NCBI GenBank assembly: GCA_041861885.1
Contig: JBGVUE010000001.1
Coordinates: 1,848,001-1,912,000 of the forward strand
Length of the DNA: 64,000 bases
Source: Haloimpatiens sp. FM7315
Lineage (GTDB): Bacteria; Bacillota; Clostridia; Clostridiales; Clostridiaceae
Direction: 5' to 3'
Shown here in pieces: positions 50,443-61,861 of this stretch. How positions within the stretch are numbered: the first letter of the stretch is position 1; each line of letters starts with the position of its first letter. The notes beneath the pieces are model-generated. The model searched no databases and was not told the DNA's origin. It saw nothing but the letters and a program-made list of their open reading frames with translations. Both the position numbers and the translations under genes were made by a program.

Positions 50443-51467
50443 CTATTCCTCCATAATTTTTTTAACTAAGTCAAAATCAAAAGTATTTTTTTCAAAAGGT
50501 TTCTTTCTCATTCTATGAGGTAGAACTAAAGAACTTGCCTCTATCATATCCTCTACAGTAACTTCTTCATTTCCCTTAAAAGCTGCTAGAGTTTTTGCTG
50601 TTTTTATTAAGCTAATATCTGCTCTATGGCCATCAACTTTTAGTTCTATACACAATTTAGCTACTTTAATTAATAAACTTTCCTGAACTTTTACTAAAGG
50701 CAAAATCTCTTTTGCTTTAATTATTTTATTCCTTAAAATTTCCTGATCCTTTTCTTTTTTTGTACAAAAGCTTCTCTATCCTCTTCAAATTCTAGTCTAT
50801 TTTTTATAACTTCAACCCTTTTCTCAATGCTCTTCTCACCAACTACATCCACAACTAAGCCAAATCTATCTAATAATTGAGGCCTTAAATCCCCTTCCTC
50901 AGGATTCATTGTACCAATTAATACAAACCTAGCAGGATGAGAATAGGAAATTCCCTCTCTCTCAATTGTATTTATGCCCATAGCCGCTGAATCTAAAAGT
51001 ATATCCACAACACTATCCTCAAGAAGATTAACTTCATCTACATATAAAATATTTCTATTAGCTTCAGCAAGTATACCAGGCTCAAATTTCTTTTTTCCAT
51101 ATTTTATTGCGTATTCTATGTCTAAAGTTCCAACTACCCTGTCCTCTGTAGCACTTACCGGCAAATCTATAACCTTCATTTTACCTTTTATAACTGGTAA
51201 TTCTGAATTATTTTCCATTTTGTCTAAGCAATCATTACAGGCTTTAGCCTTATCTTTAGGATCACATCCAAATGAGCAGCCTTTTACTTCATCCCTTAAA
51301 GGCAATAAATCAGCTAAAGCCCTTACTGCTGTTGATTTTGCTGTGCCTTTTTCTCCTTTAATTAAAACCCCTCCTAATGCTGGGTTAGTTATATTTAAAA
51401 GCAAAGCTTTTTTCATATTTTCTTGACCAACAATAGCTGTAAAAGGATAAACAATTGTTTTTTTCAT
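50443..51467 (-). CDS. chlI: Magnesium/cobalt chelatase I-type AAA+ ATPase (one frameshift)
   Basis: 341 residues after correction. AAA+ motor of a class I tetrapyrrole chelatase. Walker A is [10 protein letters not shown] (about 37-46), Walker B is [12 protein letters not shown], sensor 1 is [21 protein letters not shown] four-Cys insert ([17 protein letters not shown]) follows the P-loop, as in BchI relatives. The C-terminal lid has [20 protein letters not shown] and [11 protein letters not shown]. The frame breaks in the T7 run near 50755-50761. The start is ATG 51467 behind AGGAGG. It forms a unit with the D subunit and two CobN-like proteins. Confidence 0.9.
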
Positions 51468-51488
51468 ATAAACTTCCTCCTATTTGTA

Positions 51489-52489
51489 CTATTTTATTTT
51501 CTTCATGACTATATCAAAACACACTTTTCTTAACGCACATTCTTCTCTGGATATTTTCCCATTTATTTCATTTAAAATTTCCCTAGAAGGACATATTTTT
51601 CTACACATTTTATAATAATTGCACTTCTTACATTCTTTAAACTCTAAATCCTTTAAAGACTTAAAACTGTACCTATCTAAGATATTTCCTAAATAGTATT
51701 CTTCTTTTGAAACTAAGGAACTACAAAGGTACATATCTCCATTTGGTATAACTACAGCAGCCTGTCCCATAGAAGCATAGCAATAATTACATGCCTTATA
51801 ACTATTCATTATTCTAATTTTAGCATCCTCAATTTCCCTTATAAAAACCTTTTTTCCTGTTAAAGAATTCAACAATTCACTTCTCTCATAAGCCTTTTTT
51901 ACGCCTTCATAAACCATACTATAAGAGGCCCTTAATCCTTCATTACCTCTTAAAAGGTCAAAACCAATAGCTTTTACATTATCAAAATAATAAGCCAAAT
52001 CAACAAGTCCACTTAACTGAAAAACATTATATTTACTAATTACAGCATTTATATTGATATTAATTTTTTCTTCCTTTAAATATTCTATTCCCCTTATAAC
52101 TTCCTTTGCATTACTTCTCAAACTATTATTTATTTCCGGTTTCCCATCAAAGCTTATTCCAATACCTAGATTCAGCTTTTTAAGTTCCTTTGCTATTTCT
52201 TTATTAATTAAAGTTCCATTGCTTTGCATACCAACTTTAAATTTGTATTTTTTTCTTCAATATATGAAAATATATCTTTTATTAAAGGAAAATTCATCAA
52301 AGGTTCTCCCCCTGCTAAAATTAAGGTGCCATTTTCATCTAAAATATCAATAGCCTTTTTAGCAGTTAGAAAGCTCATATCTTCATTTCCTAAATTATTT
52401 TTAGCATAGCAATAAACACAACTTAAATTGCACCTATTACTACACCATAAAACTAAATATTTTAGCTTTTTAATCTTATCTTTTTCCAT
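51489..52489 (-). CDS. Radical SAM/SPASM protein (one frameshift)
   Basis: 333 residues after correction. The radical SAM cluster motif is CNLSCVYC (CX3CX2C, about residues 17-24), with LILAGGEPLMNFP as the SAM-binding GGEP region and GISFDGKPEINNSLR. The C-terminal SPASM-like Cys region has CNYCYASMGQAAV and CKKCNYYKMCRKICPSR. The family includes peptide maturases and sulfatase activators. No obvious small precursor peptide is encoded on either side (gap 52490-52582 holds only a 9-codon frame). The frame breaks near 52229; one A restores LKFKVGMQSNGTLIN. The start is ATG 52489 behind GGGAGAA. Confidence 0.85.
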
Positions 52490-52582
52490 AAAAATTAATT
52501 CTCCCATAGTTTAACTAATAAAAAATCATCTTATGATACTAACCTATACTAAAAATATATCTAAACATAAAATCTAGATTAA

Positions 52583-55500
52583 TTATATATCACTTAAATC
52601 TTCTAGATCTCCTTCTGTATCCATATATATTTTTCTAAGCTCATTAAGTCTTTTTTCAGATGCATTCCACATACCTCTTTGATTAGCTTCTAAAAGCCTC
52701 TCTGTCATATTATGCATAGCCCATTTGTTTACATCATTAATCCATTCTCGTCTTTCATTGTCTAAAACATAAGCATCACAAATCTTATCATACATCCAAT
52801 CTTCAACAGCCTCTGAAGTTGCATCCCATCCAAAAGCTATATCAACCATAGCTGAAATTTCTTGAGCTCCTTTATATCCATGTCTCTTTAAGCCTTGAAA
52901 CCATTTTGGATTTAAAATTCTAGATCTTATTATAAATGCAGTTTGCTCATGGACATCTTTAATTTTTGTTTTAGAAACCTCGCTACTATCTCCGCAATAA
53001 GCTTTGGCAAACTCTCCTTTTGCCATTTTTACAGCAGCTATTGCCCCACCATGGTAGTTATAATAATCGTCACTTTCTAGCATATCTATTTCTTTTGAGC
53101 TTTCATTTTTTACAGTAATATCTGTTTTTTCAAGTCTTTTTATAAATGTTGACTCTAGTTTTCTACCATGAAGTTTTTTGCTATAAGCATGAGCACTCCA
53201 ATTTACATAAGCATTTCCTAAATCATTACTATTTTTCCAGGACTTACTTTCAATTAATTGATTTACACCAGCCCCATAAGTTCCAGGTGGGCATCCAAAA
53301 ACTCTTAATGAAGCCATTTCTTTTGCTTCTTCTAAGGATATTCCCTCTTTAATCATACTTTTCACTTCATTACTTATATTTTTCTTTATAAAATTCATGT
53401 TTTCATGCTCATCTAATTGACTTACTAAATTTACTGCTTCTTCAATTAACTCAATTAGATTAGGGAAAGTATCTCTAAACAAGCCACTTATCCTTAAAGT
53501 AACATCTATTCTAGGTCTTCCTAGCTTTTCTAAGGAAATAGCTTCAAGACCTATAACCCTATCTGTTCCTTCAAGCCAAATTGGTTTAACTCCCATTAAA
53601 TTAAGAATTTCAGAGATATCATCTCCATTAGTTTTCATAGTTTCCCCTGAATAAACTATTATCATTATGTTACAAGGATATTTTCCTTCCTCTTTTATAT
53701 ATCTTTGTAATAAATCCTTTGCTAGGGAAGTTCCAACTATATAACTACTTCTTGAAGGCACACAATTTGGATCTATAGAATAGAAATTTCTACCACTTGG
53801 TAATATATTTATATTTCCTCTAGTAGGACAACCTGATTTACCTGGTATAACAAATTCTCCTCTGGCCCCTTTTAAAAAGTTTACAAGTTCATCTGAAGTT
53901 TTATATAACTTATTAATTATTACTTTACTTATATATTTCATTATATCTTTTATAAATTTTATATTTTCACCACTATCTAAAGGTTTTCCTTCCATAAACT
54001 CAGAAAGTACTCCTTTATGTTTACTTAATGAAACATTTAATGCTTCTTCAATTTTATCTAGCTTAAAATATCTTAAAGAGAATTGATAAATTATCTCCAT
54101 GGCCATTTTATTAATATCATCTAAAATCATATAGTTAGTAACTACCTTATAATTTATCTTTGTTCCGTTTTTCTTTATATATTCAAAATCCAATCCAAAA
54201 ATTTTTGCTACAGCAGAGCAAATTGAAGGTATATTTTCACTGTCAATTCTTAAAAGAGCAAAAATAAGATTGTTAAGTCTTTCATTTTCAGGACATTTTC
54301 CAAATATATGTAATCCATCTTTTATCAAATTCCCTTAAGCTCTTCTATATATCCATATAGCTTGTTCAAAAAATCTTTATAATTGTTTTCCATATAATTT
54401 TTATCTATTTTCAAATCTATATCATATTTGTTTTGTAAACATACTTTAATTATTTTCTCTTTAATAATAGGAATTTTACCTTTATCCATGGTCATGGCTT
54501 CATAGTGCTGTTTTATAAGATTATCTAATTTTGCAATATCATCATAACCTTCGCTTAAAGTCATAGATGCTATAAGATGAGATAAGATAACTCCATTAGA
54601 TCTTCTTTTAACCTGCATACCTTCTCCAGTTATATTTATGCTATAAGGATATAGATGAGGTAAATCATCTATCATAATATCCGGATAACATTTTGAGCTT
54701 AAACCAACTTCTTTACCAGGAAGCCATTCTAAAGTTCCATGAGTTCCTATATGGGCAATTACATGAGCTTTAAATTCTTCTTTTATCCATTTATAAAATC
54801 CATAATATTGATGAGGAGGTACTAAATCAGTACTATGATAGGATTCCTCTGCTTTTTCTATATATCCTCTTGAAGGTTGTAATCCTATAAATACATTTCC
54901 GTTTAATATTCCAGGAATAGGTGTTTTGTCATTATAAACCATAAATTCACCAGGTGCTTTCCCCCAGTCTCTTTCCATTTCCCCTTTAACCTTATTGTCT
55001 AATTGTAGAAACCATTTTTCGTATTTATTTTTATTTACTATATCTATAGATTTTTTTAAAGCCTTATCTGGAGTCAACCACCTTTTATCATTTGAAACCC
55101 CTTCTATAATTTTACCTATTATTTCATCACCATTTTTAAAATCATAATCTAATTTAATTCCTTCTTTTTTTAAATCTTCAATAATATTAAAAACAGAAGC
55201 TGGAGTATCTAAACCAAAAGCACAACCTATCATATCATTTCTAGGTGGCATATTATGAAAAATTATGGCAACTTTTCTATCTTCTGGCTTTGTCCTTCTT
55301 AATCTAATCCAATTTTTTGCAAGCCTTACTACCTTGTTTATTCTTTCAGGTATAGGTTTATATACCATTCTATCCCCATATTCATCACTATCGAATTCAG
55401 TATAAGTAGTTGTTACACTAATTATTTGTCCATCAAATTCTGGATAATACACATTACCAGTAAGGGACATGGAATCCAAACCCTGAATGCTATTTTCCCA

Positions 55501-56391
55501 CTGATCATAAGTTTGAAATGTAACTATAGCCTGAATTACAGGTAAGTCTAGTTTTTCAAATATACTTCTTAAAACTACTTTATTTCCATCTGTTGGACTA
55601 GATAAAATACTTGTAGACATACCTATATAATTAATGATAGTTTCAGGTAGTAACCTTCCTTTATAGGTTAATAAATTATCAAAACTCCAATTTATACCGT
55701 TTGCCCCAATGGAATCATCTTTACCAGTATGAGTAAACACAGGTAGTACATTTAGTCCTTGACTTTCCACTTCTTTAATAGTCCTATCAATATGCTTTAA
55801 ATTATTTTTATGTACATAACTTCCATAAAATAAAACTCCAACAATTGGTTTATTATCACAGTATAATTTTTCTAAGAATTCTTTTTCTTTATCTTCACTT
55901 AGAACTTCATTATTATAATAAATCCCCTCCCATTTTGGATAAGCCAGCTTTCCATATTGAATTTTTATATTTGCCAATTTATTTGCAGCAAATTTTATTA
56001 AATTTTCTATATTTTCTTCTCCATCGTTAATGAGGTACCTAAGCATTCCCTTATATACAAGCTCTGTCATATTAGATTTATTCATAAGCAATTTTGCTTC
56101 ATCTTCCATGCCAGAGTGCATAAAGAAAAACTTTTCATCTCCAAATTTAGTCATCATATTTGGAAAATTTCTAAAATTATTTACTCCACCATGAGCAAAA
56201 TAACATACTAAATCACATTTACTTATATTTTTAAAAACCTTCTTTAAAATTTCAGGATCTTTATCCATATAATATGTAGAGTAGCTTTTAAAATCAAAAA
56301 TATTTTCATATTCATTTTGTAGTTTTCTAATTACCTTATTTATTATGTAATTTGAATCGTACATAGTGGTTAAAAAAACTATTCTAAACAT
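52583..56391 (-). CDS. cobN: CobN-like chelatase large subunit (1, one frameshift)
   Basis: 1269 residues after correction, the length of CobN/BchH large subunits, which bind the tetrapyrrole and the metal. It has PTDGNKVVLRSIFEKLDLP, HAHVIAHIGTHGTLEWLPGK with the conserved His pairs, and in the last third PSGRNFYSIDPNCVP and RPRIDVTLRISGLFRDTFPN. The frame breaks at 54325-54340, where GGAATTTG is one base short; adding one G gives ELKGNLIKDGLHIFG. Its start overlaps the cbiZ end by 8 nt. With ChlI and ChlD it would form a three-part chelatase. True cobalt insertion is not proven; other CobN relatives act on other metals. Confidence 0.88.
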
Positions 56392-57532
56392 ATTTCTCGC
56401 TCCCCGTTATAAAAGCTATTGTCCCTTGGAAACTATCTATTAAAGTTTCTATAACTTCTTCCTTATTTAAATCACTATAATTTATAATCTCATGTGCCTT
56501 TTCCGAAGATTTTTCCTCTATAAAATCCTCTCTCAAATTTTTTAATAATTTACTACATTCATAAACTATATCTTCACTTTTTAGTATATCCCAATCAAAT
56601 TCATCTATTAAATGAGCATAAATAGAAGATGCTAAAACAAATTTTGAATTTTTATCAAATGTATCTAAGTTATGCATGAATTCTAACACAGTTAATTTGT
56701 TTTTGCCTTTCAAATGAGTTTCATATAAAGAATTATATTTTTCCCACAATAATTCAGAATTAATTCCAAATCTACCCATCCTTCGAAGCATACTATATTG
56801 TACTTCTGGGCATACTCCTGTTTGAAGATACAATGCTTCTTTAACTGCTTTTTTTACAGTTTTGCCTATGTACTCTCCTAACTTAGAGTGCTTTCCTGCA
56901 TTAGTTAATTTTACCTTAGATTCTTTATTACAAACAATTATTGTTCCATCTGTTCCAGATCCAGTGGCAATTCCTCTAGAATACTTACTTGGAAGCATTA
57001 ATTCTTCTATAGCTGCTGTTTTTGCTTCTGTACAAGTTACTAGTGCTCTTACCATAGTAGGAGCTGGTAAATTTGCATTAACTACAAGGATAATATTTAT
57101 TGTCCCTTCTTTTAGGCAAAGTGCTTTACCTTGTTTTTCATGAAAAGAAGCTATATCTCCTACTCTCCCTCCATTAACCTCTATCCCTCCAGTAACTATT
57201 GCTGTTACCGAAAAATCATCAAAGCTATCAGTTTTTATAGACACATTTTCCATATTCGCTGCAGTTGATAAGCCAGCACAGTTTTCTGGATCGAGACCAA
57301 TTTCCCTTGCTATTATTTTCATGTGCTCCTCATAAGTTGGAGCCTTCATCTTACAGGGAACTCCAGCTCTAACATTGCCGTCATGATTAAACACACACTG
57401 TAAATTTTCCATGTAACCTCCATTAAAAGGAGATGTACTTAAAACTGCTCTTTTACCTTTAAACTCTACTACCACATTTCTATTGTATCTATGAACTTCA
57501 TCCCCAGTAGTTAGTTTGTAAATCCTCATCAT
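56384..57532 (-). CDS. cbiZ: Adenosylcobinamide amidohydrolase CbiZ
   Basis: 382-residue enzyme that cuts the aminopropanol arm of adenosylpseudocobalamin or adenosylcobinamide to adenosylcobyric acid, a corrinoid salvage step. I call it from AVLSTSPFNGGYMENLQCVFNH..., the block GTINIILVVNANLPAPTMVR, and ATGSGTDGTIIV, which match CbiZ. The extra C-terminal 140 residues carry no motif I know. Intact. The start is one of two ATGs at 57532/57529 behind AGAGGGTG. It directly follows btuD (11-nt gap) and overlaps cobN, so uptake, remodelling and chelation genes are transcribed together. I rejected CbiD and other precorrin enzymes for lack of their motifs. Confidence 0.8.
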   Translation of the reverse strand: MMRIYKLTTGDEVHRYNRNVVVEFKGKRAVLSTSPFNGGYMENLQCVFNHDGNVRAGVPCKMKAPTYEEHMKIIAREIGLDPENCAGLSTAANMENVSIKTDSFDDFSVTAIVTGGIEVNGGRVGDIASFHEKQGKALCLKEGTINIILVVNANLPAPTMVRALVTCTEAKTAAIEELMLPSKYSRGIATGSGTDGTIIVCNKESKVKLTNAGKHSKLGEYIGKTVKKAVKEALYLQTGVCPEVQYSMLRRMGRFGINSELLWEKYNSLYETHLKGKNKLTVLEFMHNLDTFDKNSKFVLASSIYAHLIDEFDWDILKSEDIVYECSKLLKNLREDFIEEKSSEKAHEIINYSDLNKEEVIETLIDSFQGTIAFITGSEKYV

Positions 57533-57543
57533 AACACCCTCTC

Positions 57544-58735
57544 CTATTTCTTAACTTGTTTTATAATATCAGATATATTATTTTCGTAATTAACTTTTTT
57601 ACTTAGTTCTCCATATATTTTTTTCCCATCTACTTCACTTCTCAAAGAAAAAACCTTTTTATTGCTTTTTATTGCTTCCTTTATTAAATCTACATTTTTA
57701 ATGTTTATGTTTCCAATGTCAAACCCAGCATCTATAACAAAATCCGAATTAGAAATTTCACCTATTGCTTTTAAATAAGTTTCATTATCTATGCTTTTAA
57801 AGGCCCCCATAGTATCCATACCTATTCCTATAGTTCTACCTATTTCATAATCCACATCATTTTCATGTAAAATTCCTGAATATATCCCGATTTCTTTTTT
57901 TGTAAGAGCCCTATATAAAGGAGCCCCAGTTCCATCTCCTGCCACTACAAAAGCTTTAATACCACTCGCTTTATTTGAAAGTTCTACAGAACCCAAAAGA
58001 TTATTAAAGTTCTTATCTTTTAATCCATAAAGATTATTAATAATTTTTTCATTTACAGTATCCTCAGGCTCACCATAGGCTATTACTTTGTTTTTATTTA
58101 TAAGCATTACCTTGTCACAACTCTTTAAGGCAATATCTATTTCGTGAAGTGATAAAACTACTGTTATATTCTTTTTTTACTTAAGGTTTTTAAAATTTTC
58201 ATAAGCTCAAGTCTATGCTTTATATCTAAATGACTGGTGGGCTCATCTAATACAATTATTTCAGGTTCTTGAACTAGGGCTCTTGCAACTAATACCTTTT
58301 GCTTTTCACCATCACTTAATTCATCAAAATATCTTTCTGCTAAATCAAAAGCATTAACAAGTTTCAAAGCTTCAAATATTTTATTTGTATCCTTATCAGT
58401 TAATTTTCCAAAAATCCTGTGTATGGATACCTTCCCATAGCCACTATGTTATACACAGTCATTAAACTTCCTTGAATCCTTTTTGTTAAAACTAAAGCCA
58501 TTTTCTTTGAAAGTTCTTTTTTACTTATCTTAAGTAAATCTTCACCCTTTAACATAACCTTTCCCTCTATAGGTTTAAGAAGTCCTGATAAAGTCCTTAA
58601 AGTAGTGGTTTTTCCTGCTCCATTTGCACCTAAAAGACAAAGTATTTCCCCTTCACTTACTTTAATATTTACATTGCTTACAACAACTTTTTTACCATAA
58701 CCTACAGATAAATTTTCTGTATTTAACATTATCAT
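57544..58735 (-). CDS. btuD: BtuD-like corrinoid ABC ATPase with C-terminal extension (two frameshifts)
   Basis: 397 residues after correction. ABC ATPase part: Walker A GANGAGKTT (36-44), Q-loop LVLTKRIQG, signature ELSDGEKQKV (LSDGE instead of LSGGQ), Walker B IIVLDEPTSHLD, H-loop VVLSLHEID. About 140 further residues follow, with GIKAFVVAGDGTGAPLYRAL, ENDVDYEIGRTIGIGMDTMG and DFVIDAGFDIGNI. Archaeal cobalamin ABC ATPases have such an extension. Frames break near 58395 (T run) and 58168 (A run), each repaired by one base. The start is ATG 58735 overlapping the btuC stop (ATGA). Confidence 0.85.
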
Positions 58736-59761
58736 AGTGAAGTTTTCCTCCTTAAAATTAGAATTATAACTATAGGTGCGCCTATAAATGCTGTAATAGA
58801 ACTTATTGGAAGTTCCATAGGAGCTAAAACAGTTCTACATATTAAATCACATAAACAAGAGATAATACCTCCTAAAAATATAGTTCCTGGAACTAAAATT
58901 TTATTATCTGCAGTTTTAAACAAAAGTCTTAGAAATCTGCGGTCCTGCAAGTCCAATAAATCCAATAGGTCCTGCAAATGCAGTAACTACTGCAGCAAGT
59001 AAACTTGCAATAAAAACAATTGCAATTCTAAAAAATTTTATATTAACCCCCATACTTCTTGCATATTCTTCACCTAGTAAAAAAGCATTCAAAGGTTTTA
59101 CTAAAAATAAACTTAGAAATAAAGTTGGAAGTCCTATAATACAAAGAACCTTAACCTGATCCCAAGTAAAACCTCCAAAACTTCCCATAGTCCATATAGC
59201 AAATCCTTTTATTTTTTCTTTATCAGCAAAAATTGTTAATATTTTAGTAACTCCACTACATATATATCCTGTCATAAGTCCAATAACTAATAAAGTAACT
59301 ACATTCTTTACTTTACTTGCAAATATAATCACTATAACCATTACAATAAGAGCTCCACAAAATGCTGCTATAAACATAGAAAAAGCTGACATACTAGTAA
59401 ATCCAAGTGAAAATCCTCCAAGCATTATTAAGGCAACGCATAAAGTAGCACCAGAAGAAACACCAAGAACGTAGGGTTCTACTATAGGATTTTTAAAAAA
59501 TATTTGAAGTAAAAGTCCTGCACAGGCCAAAGCACAGCCACCTATAACTGAAGCTACAGCCCTTGGAAATCTAATGTCCCATATAATAGTACTGTTAACA
59601 GAATTTCCATTAACCCCTTCAAACAATATATCTATAACCTCTTTTAAGCCTATTTTTACAGAGCCAAGAGCAATACAAAATAAGAATGCTACTATTATTG
59701 TAATAGTTAACAAAATAAAGGTTACCTTTGTTCTGAATTTCGATTTTTGAATAAAATTCAT
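58732..59761 (-). CDS. btuC: BtuC-like corrinoid/iron ABC permease (one frameshift)
   Basis: 342 residues after correction, FecCD/BtuC-type inner-membrane permease with about ten helices. It has IWDIRFPRAVASVIGGCALA and PYVLGVSSGATL near the N-terminus and AGPIGFIGLAGPQISRLLF, where the permease meets the ATPase. The break near 58938 needs one base removed, unlike most others here. The end overlaps the ATPase start by 4 nt. The 145-nt gap before it (59762-59906) holds an inverted repeat. Neighbours CbiZ and CobN point to corrinoids rather than siderophores. Confidence 0.87.
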
Positions 59762-59813
59762 TTTACTATCTCCCTAACATTATTATTAACCTTTTATCAA
59801 TCTGTAATTATGT

Positions 59814-59889
59814 TATATTAGGGAATACAATATAATACACCTTTTAAAAGATATAAAATTATCATATTCCCCTAATATAAATTATTTTC
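59814..59889. repeat. Inverted repeat in the btuF-btuC gap
   Basis: TATATTAGGGAATA (59814-59827) and TATTCCCCTAATATA (59875-59889) are complementary apart from one extra base, with 47 nt between. Each strand would fold into a long hairpin in the transcript between btuF and btuC. It has no T run, so it is more likely an operator pair or an mRNA-stabilising hairpin than a terminator. Confidence 0.6.
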
Positions 59890-59906
59890 TAAAATCCTAT
59901 ATTCAA

Positions 59907-61056
59907 TTATTTTTCCAATTTAACAAAATGTTTTATGTTTTCTCCAGTAGCTCCTGGATGTAATACTTCCATTAAATCGATAATTACTTCATCAGTTTTA
60001 TCTATTGATTGCCAATAATCCTTATTAAATACCCATAGGTTTCCTTCTTTTACTGGTTTAACATCTTTTAATACAGGAGCTGCATCAAGTACAGACTTTT
60101 TATCTTTATTATACGCAATGGTTGATGAGTACATAAATATATCTGCATCTTTAGCTTTTTCGTACAATTGTTCCATACTAATTTGTCCTTCTCCAACATC
60201 CATACTATTAAATACGTTCTCTCCTCCAGCCATTTCTATCATTTTGTCAACATAAGAACCTTTCTTTGGAACATATACTACTCCCTTATAGGCTGAAGCC
60301 CATACTATTTTAGGTTTTTTGCTTAAATCTACTTTTTTAGATACTTCCTCTACTTTTTTAACTGCTTTATCTAAATGAGCACCTGCTTCTTTTTCTTTAT
60401 CATAAAATGCACCTATTAGTTTTGCCCATTCCATTCTTCCATATGGATCTTCTTCTAAATATTCATTATCTACTACGTAGTTTAACTTCAACTCTTCTAG
60501 CTTAGCAATTAAATCCTGTTTTCCACTTGTACCTGTATAAACAATAGTTAAATCAGGTTTTAAAGCTGCTAGTTTTTCATAGTCTGGATTATCTCCACCA
60601 ATAAACTGTATCTTGCCATCTTTTAATCCATTTTCTATTTCATCTATTTGCCATATTTTTTCTTTTGACGTAGTTGCTACAACACTATCTAATTCATCTA
60701 TAGCTCTAAGGGCACAAGCCTGTGTAGTTGAAGCTATAAAAACTCTTTTATAGGAGTTTTTATTACTATTTCTTTTTTGTATTCTTCTGGAACTTCTTTA
60801 CCTTCTGGAACTAGTATTAAAGTTCTCTTTTCAGCATCTACTACCTTTTTTATGCCATCTTTCAAATATTCTATACTAAATCCTTTGGCATACTTTAATT
60901 CTAATTTTTTATTTTCTTTTTCTTCAGATTTAGTTTCATTAGAACTACCTACATTTTTATTGCTTTTAGTACCACAACCAAATGCTCCTAATGAAAGCAC
61001 TGTACCAATTAAAATACTTGTAGTAATTTTTTTAATAATTCCCTTAATTTTTTCAC
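59907..61056 (-). CDS. btuF: BtuF-like corrinoid-binding lipoprotein (two frameshifts)
   Basis: 383 residues after correction. Periplasmic-binding fold of the BtuF/FhuD class, anchored as a lipoprotein: the signal ends LSLGAFGC, followed by a Ser/Asn/Lys-rich spacer. Later blocks are FIASTTQACALRALDELDSV, YVPKKGSYVDKMIEMAGGEN and PYGRMEWAKLIGAFYDKEKEA. The start is GTG 61056 behind GGAGG, 8 nt apart. One break lies in the T6 run at 61048-61053, in the signal peptide, and one near 60748; both need one base added. The substrate is inferred from the neighbours to be a corrinoid. Confidence 0.84.
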
Positions 61057-61126
61057 TTTCCTTACCTCCATTTTAATATGTATTTACTTCATAAATATTT
61101 TATAAGACTTTCGTCTTTATTTAGCT

Positions 61127-61861
61127 CTACTCTGCTTTAGTACATTTTTTAATACCTATAACATAAAACAATATAAAATATATCATTAATATTAAAATAT
61201 GAATAAACATCTCTTCGAATGTTTCCCCTTTACTTCTAAGGGCAATACTAGTTTGTGACAAAGGCAATATTTTAACTATTTTTGATAACATATATGGCAA
61301 TTTATCTAAAGAAAAAAATGTACCACATAAAAAAGACATAGGTGTAATAACAAAATTTGAAAATTTGCTCATATCTGTATGGGATTTAATAATAACTCCT
61401 ATAGTGAACCCTAATGCTGAAAAAACTAAACAATTTATAAAAACTATAGATACAAAATAAAGAGTTATTTTTAGCTTAGCTTTAAAAATCAAACTTACAA
61501 GAACAATTAAGAATCCCGAATACATACCTATCAAAGCTCCAGCTACTATCTTTGCAAAAGCATAAGAAGACATGGTAATAGGCGCTATCATATAAGATTC
61601 AAAGGTTTTATAAAATATTCTTGAAATATTTATGGAATTTGCAGTATTGTTATAGCTAGATGTCATTGTTGTCAAAGCAATAATACCTGGAATAATAAAA
61701 CTCATATAAGACCCTCCATTTACCTTAACTCTATCATTTAATCCCCATCCAAAAGCTATACAATAAAGTATTGGTGCCACTAAGGCAGAAGAGGTTATTG
61801 TAAAAAATTTTCTTCTAAATAAAACATACTCTTGCCAAAGTATACTATTTAATGTGCTCAC
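61127..61861 (-). CDS. ABC-2 type exporter permease
   Basis: 244-residue membrane protein of the ABC-2/DrrB type with six helices. It opens MSTLNSILWQEYVLFRRKFF and has FIIPGIIALTTMTSSYNNTA and PLSQTSIALRSKG. The start is GTG 61861, overlapping the ATPase stop (GTGA). It has the same strand and operon as the corrinoid genes and is paired with the ATPase at 61858-62700. The layout is that of a two-gene exporter. Its substrate is not visible; in this context a tetrapyrrole or corrinoid product is possible. Confidence 0.88.
   Translation of the reverse strand: MSTLNSILWQEYVLFRRKFFTITSSALVAPILYCIAFGWGLNDRVKVNGGSYMSFIIPGIIALTTMTSSYNNTANSINISRIFYKTFESYMIAPITMSSYAFAKIVAGALIGMYSGFLIVLVSLIFKAKLKITLYFVSIVFINCLVFSALGFTIGVIIKSHTDMSKFSNFVITPMSFLCGTFFSLDKLPYMLSKIVKILPLSQTSIALRSKGETFEEMFIHILILMIYFILFYVIGIKKCTKAE

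Noticed and set aside
56384..57532. CbiD (cobalt-precorrin methyltransferase) for this gene
   Set aside because: The GTINIILVVNAN and ATGSGTDGTIIV blocks match CbiZ and the SAM motifs of CbiD are absent.
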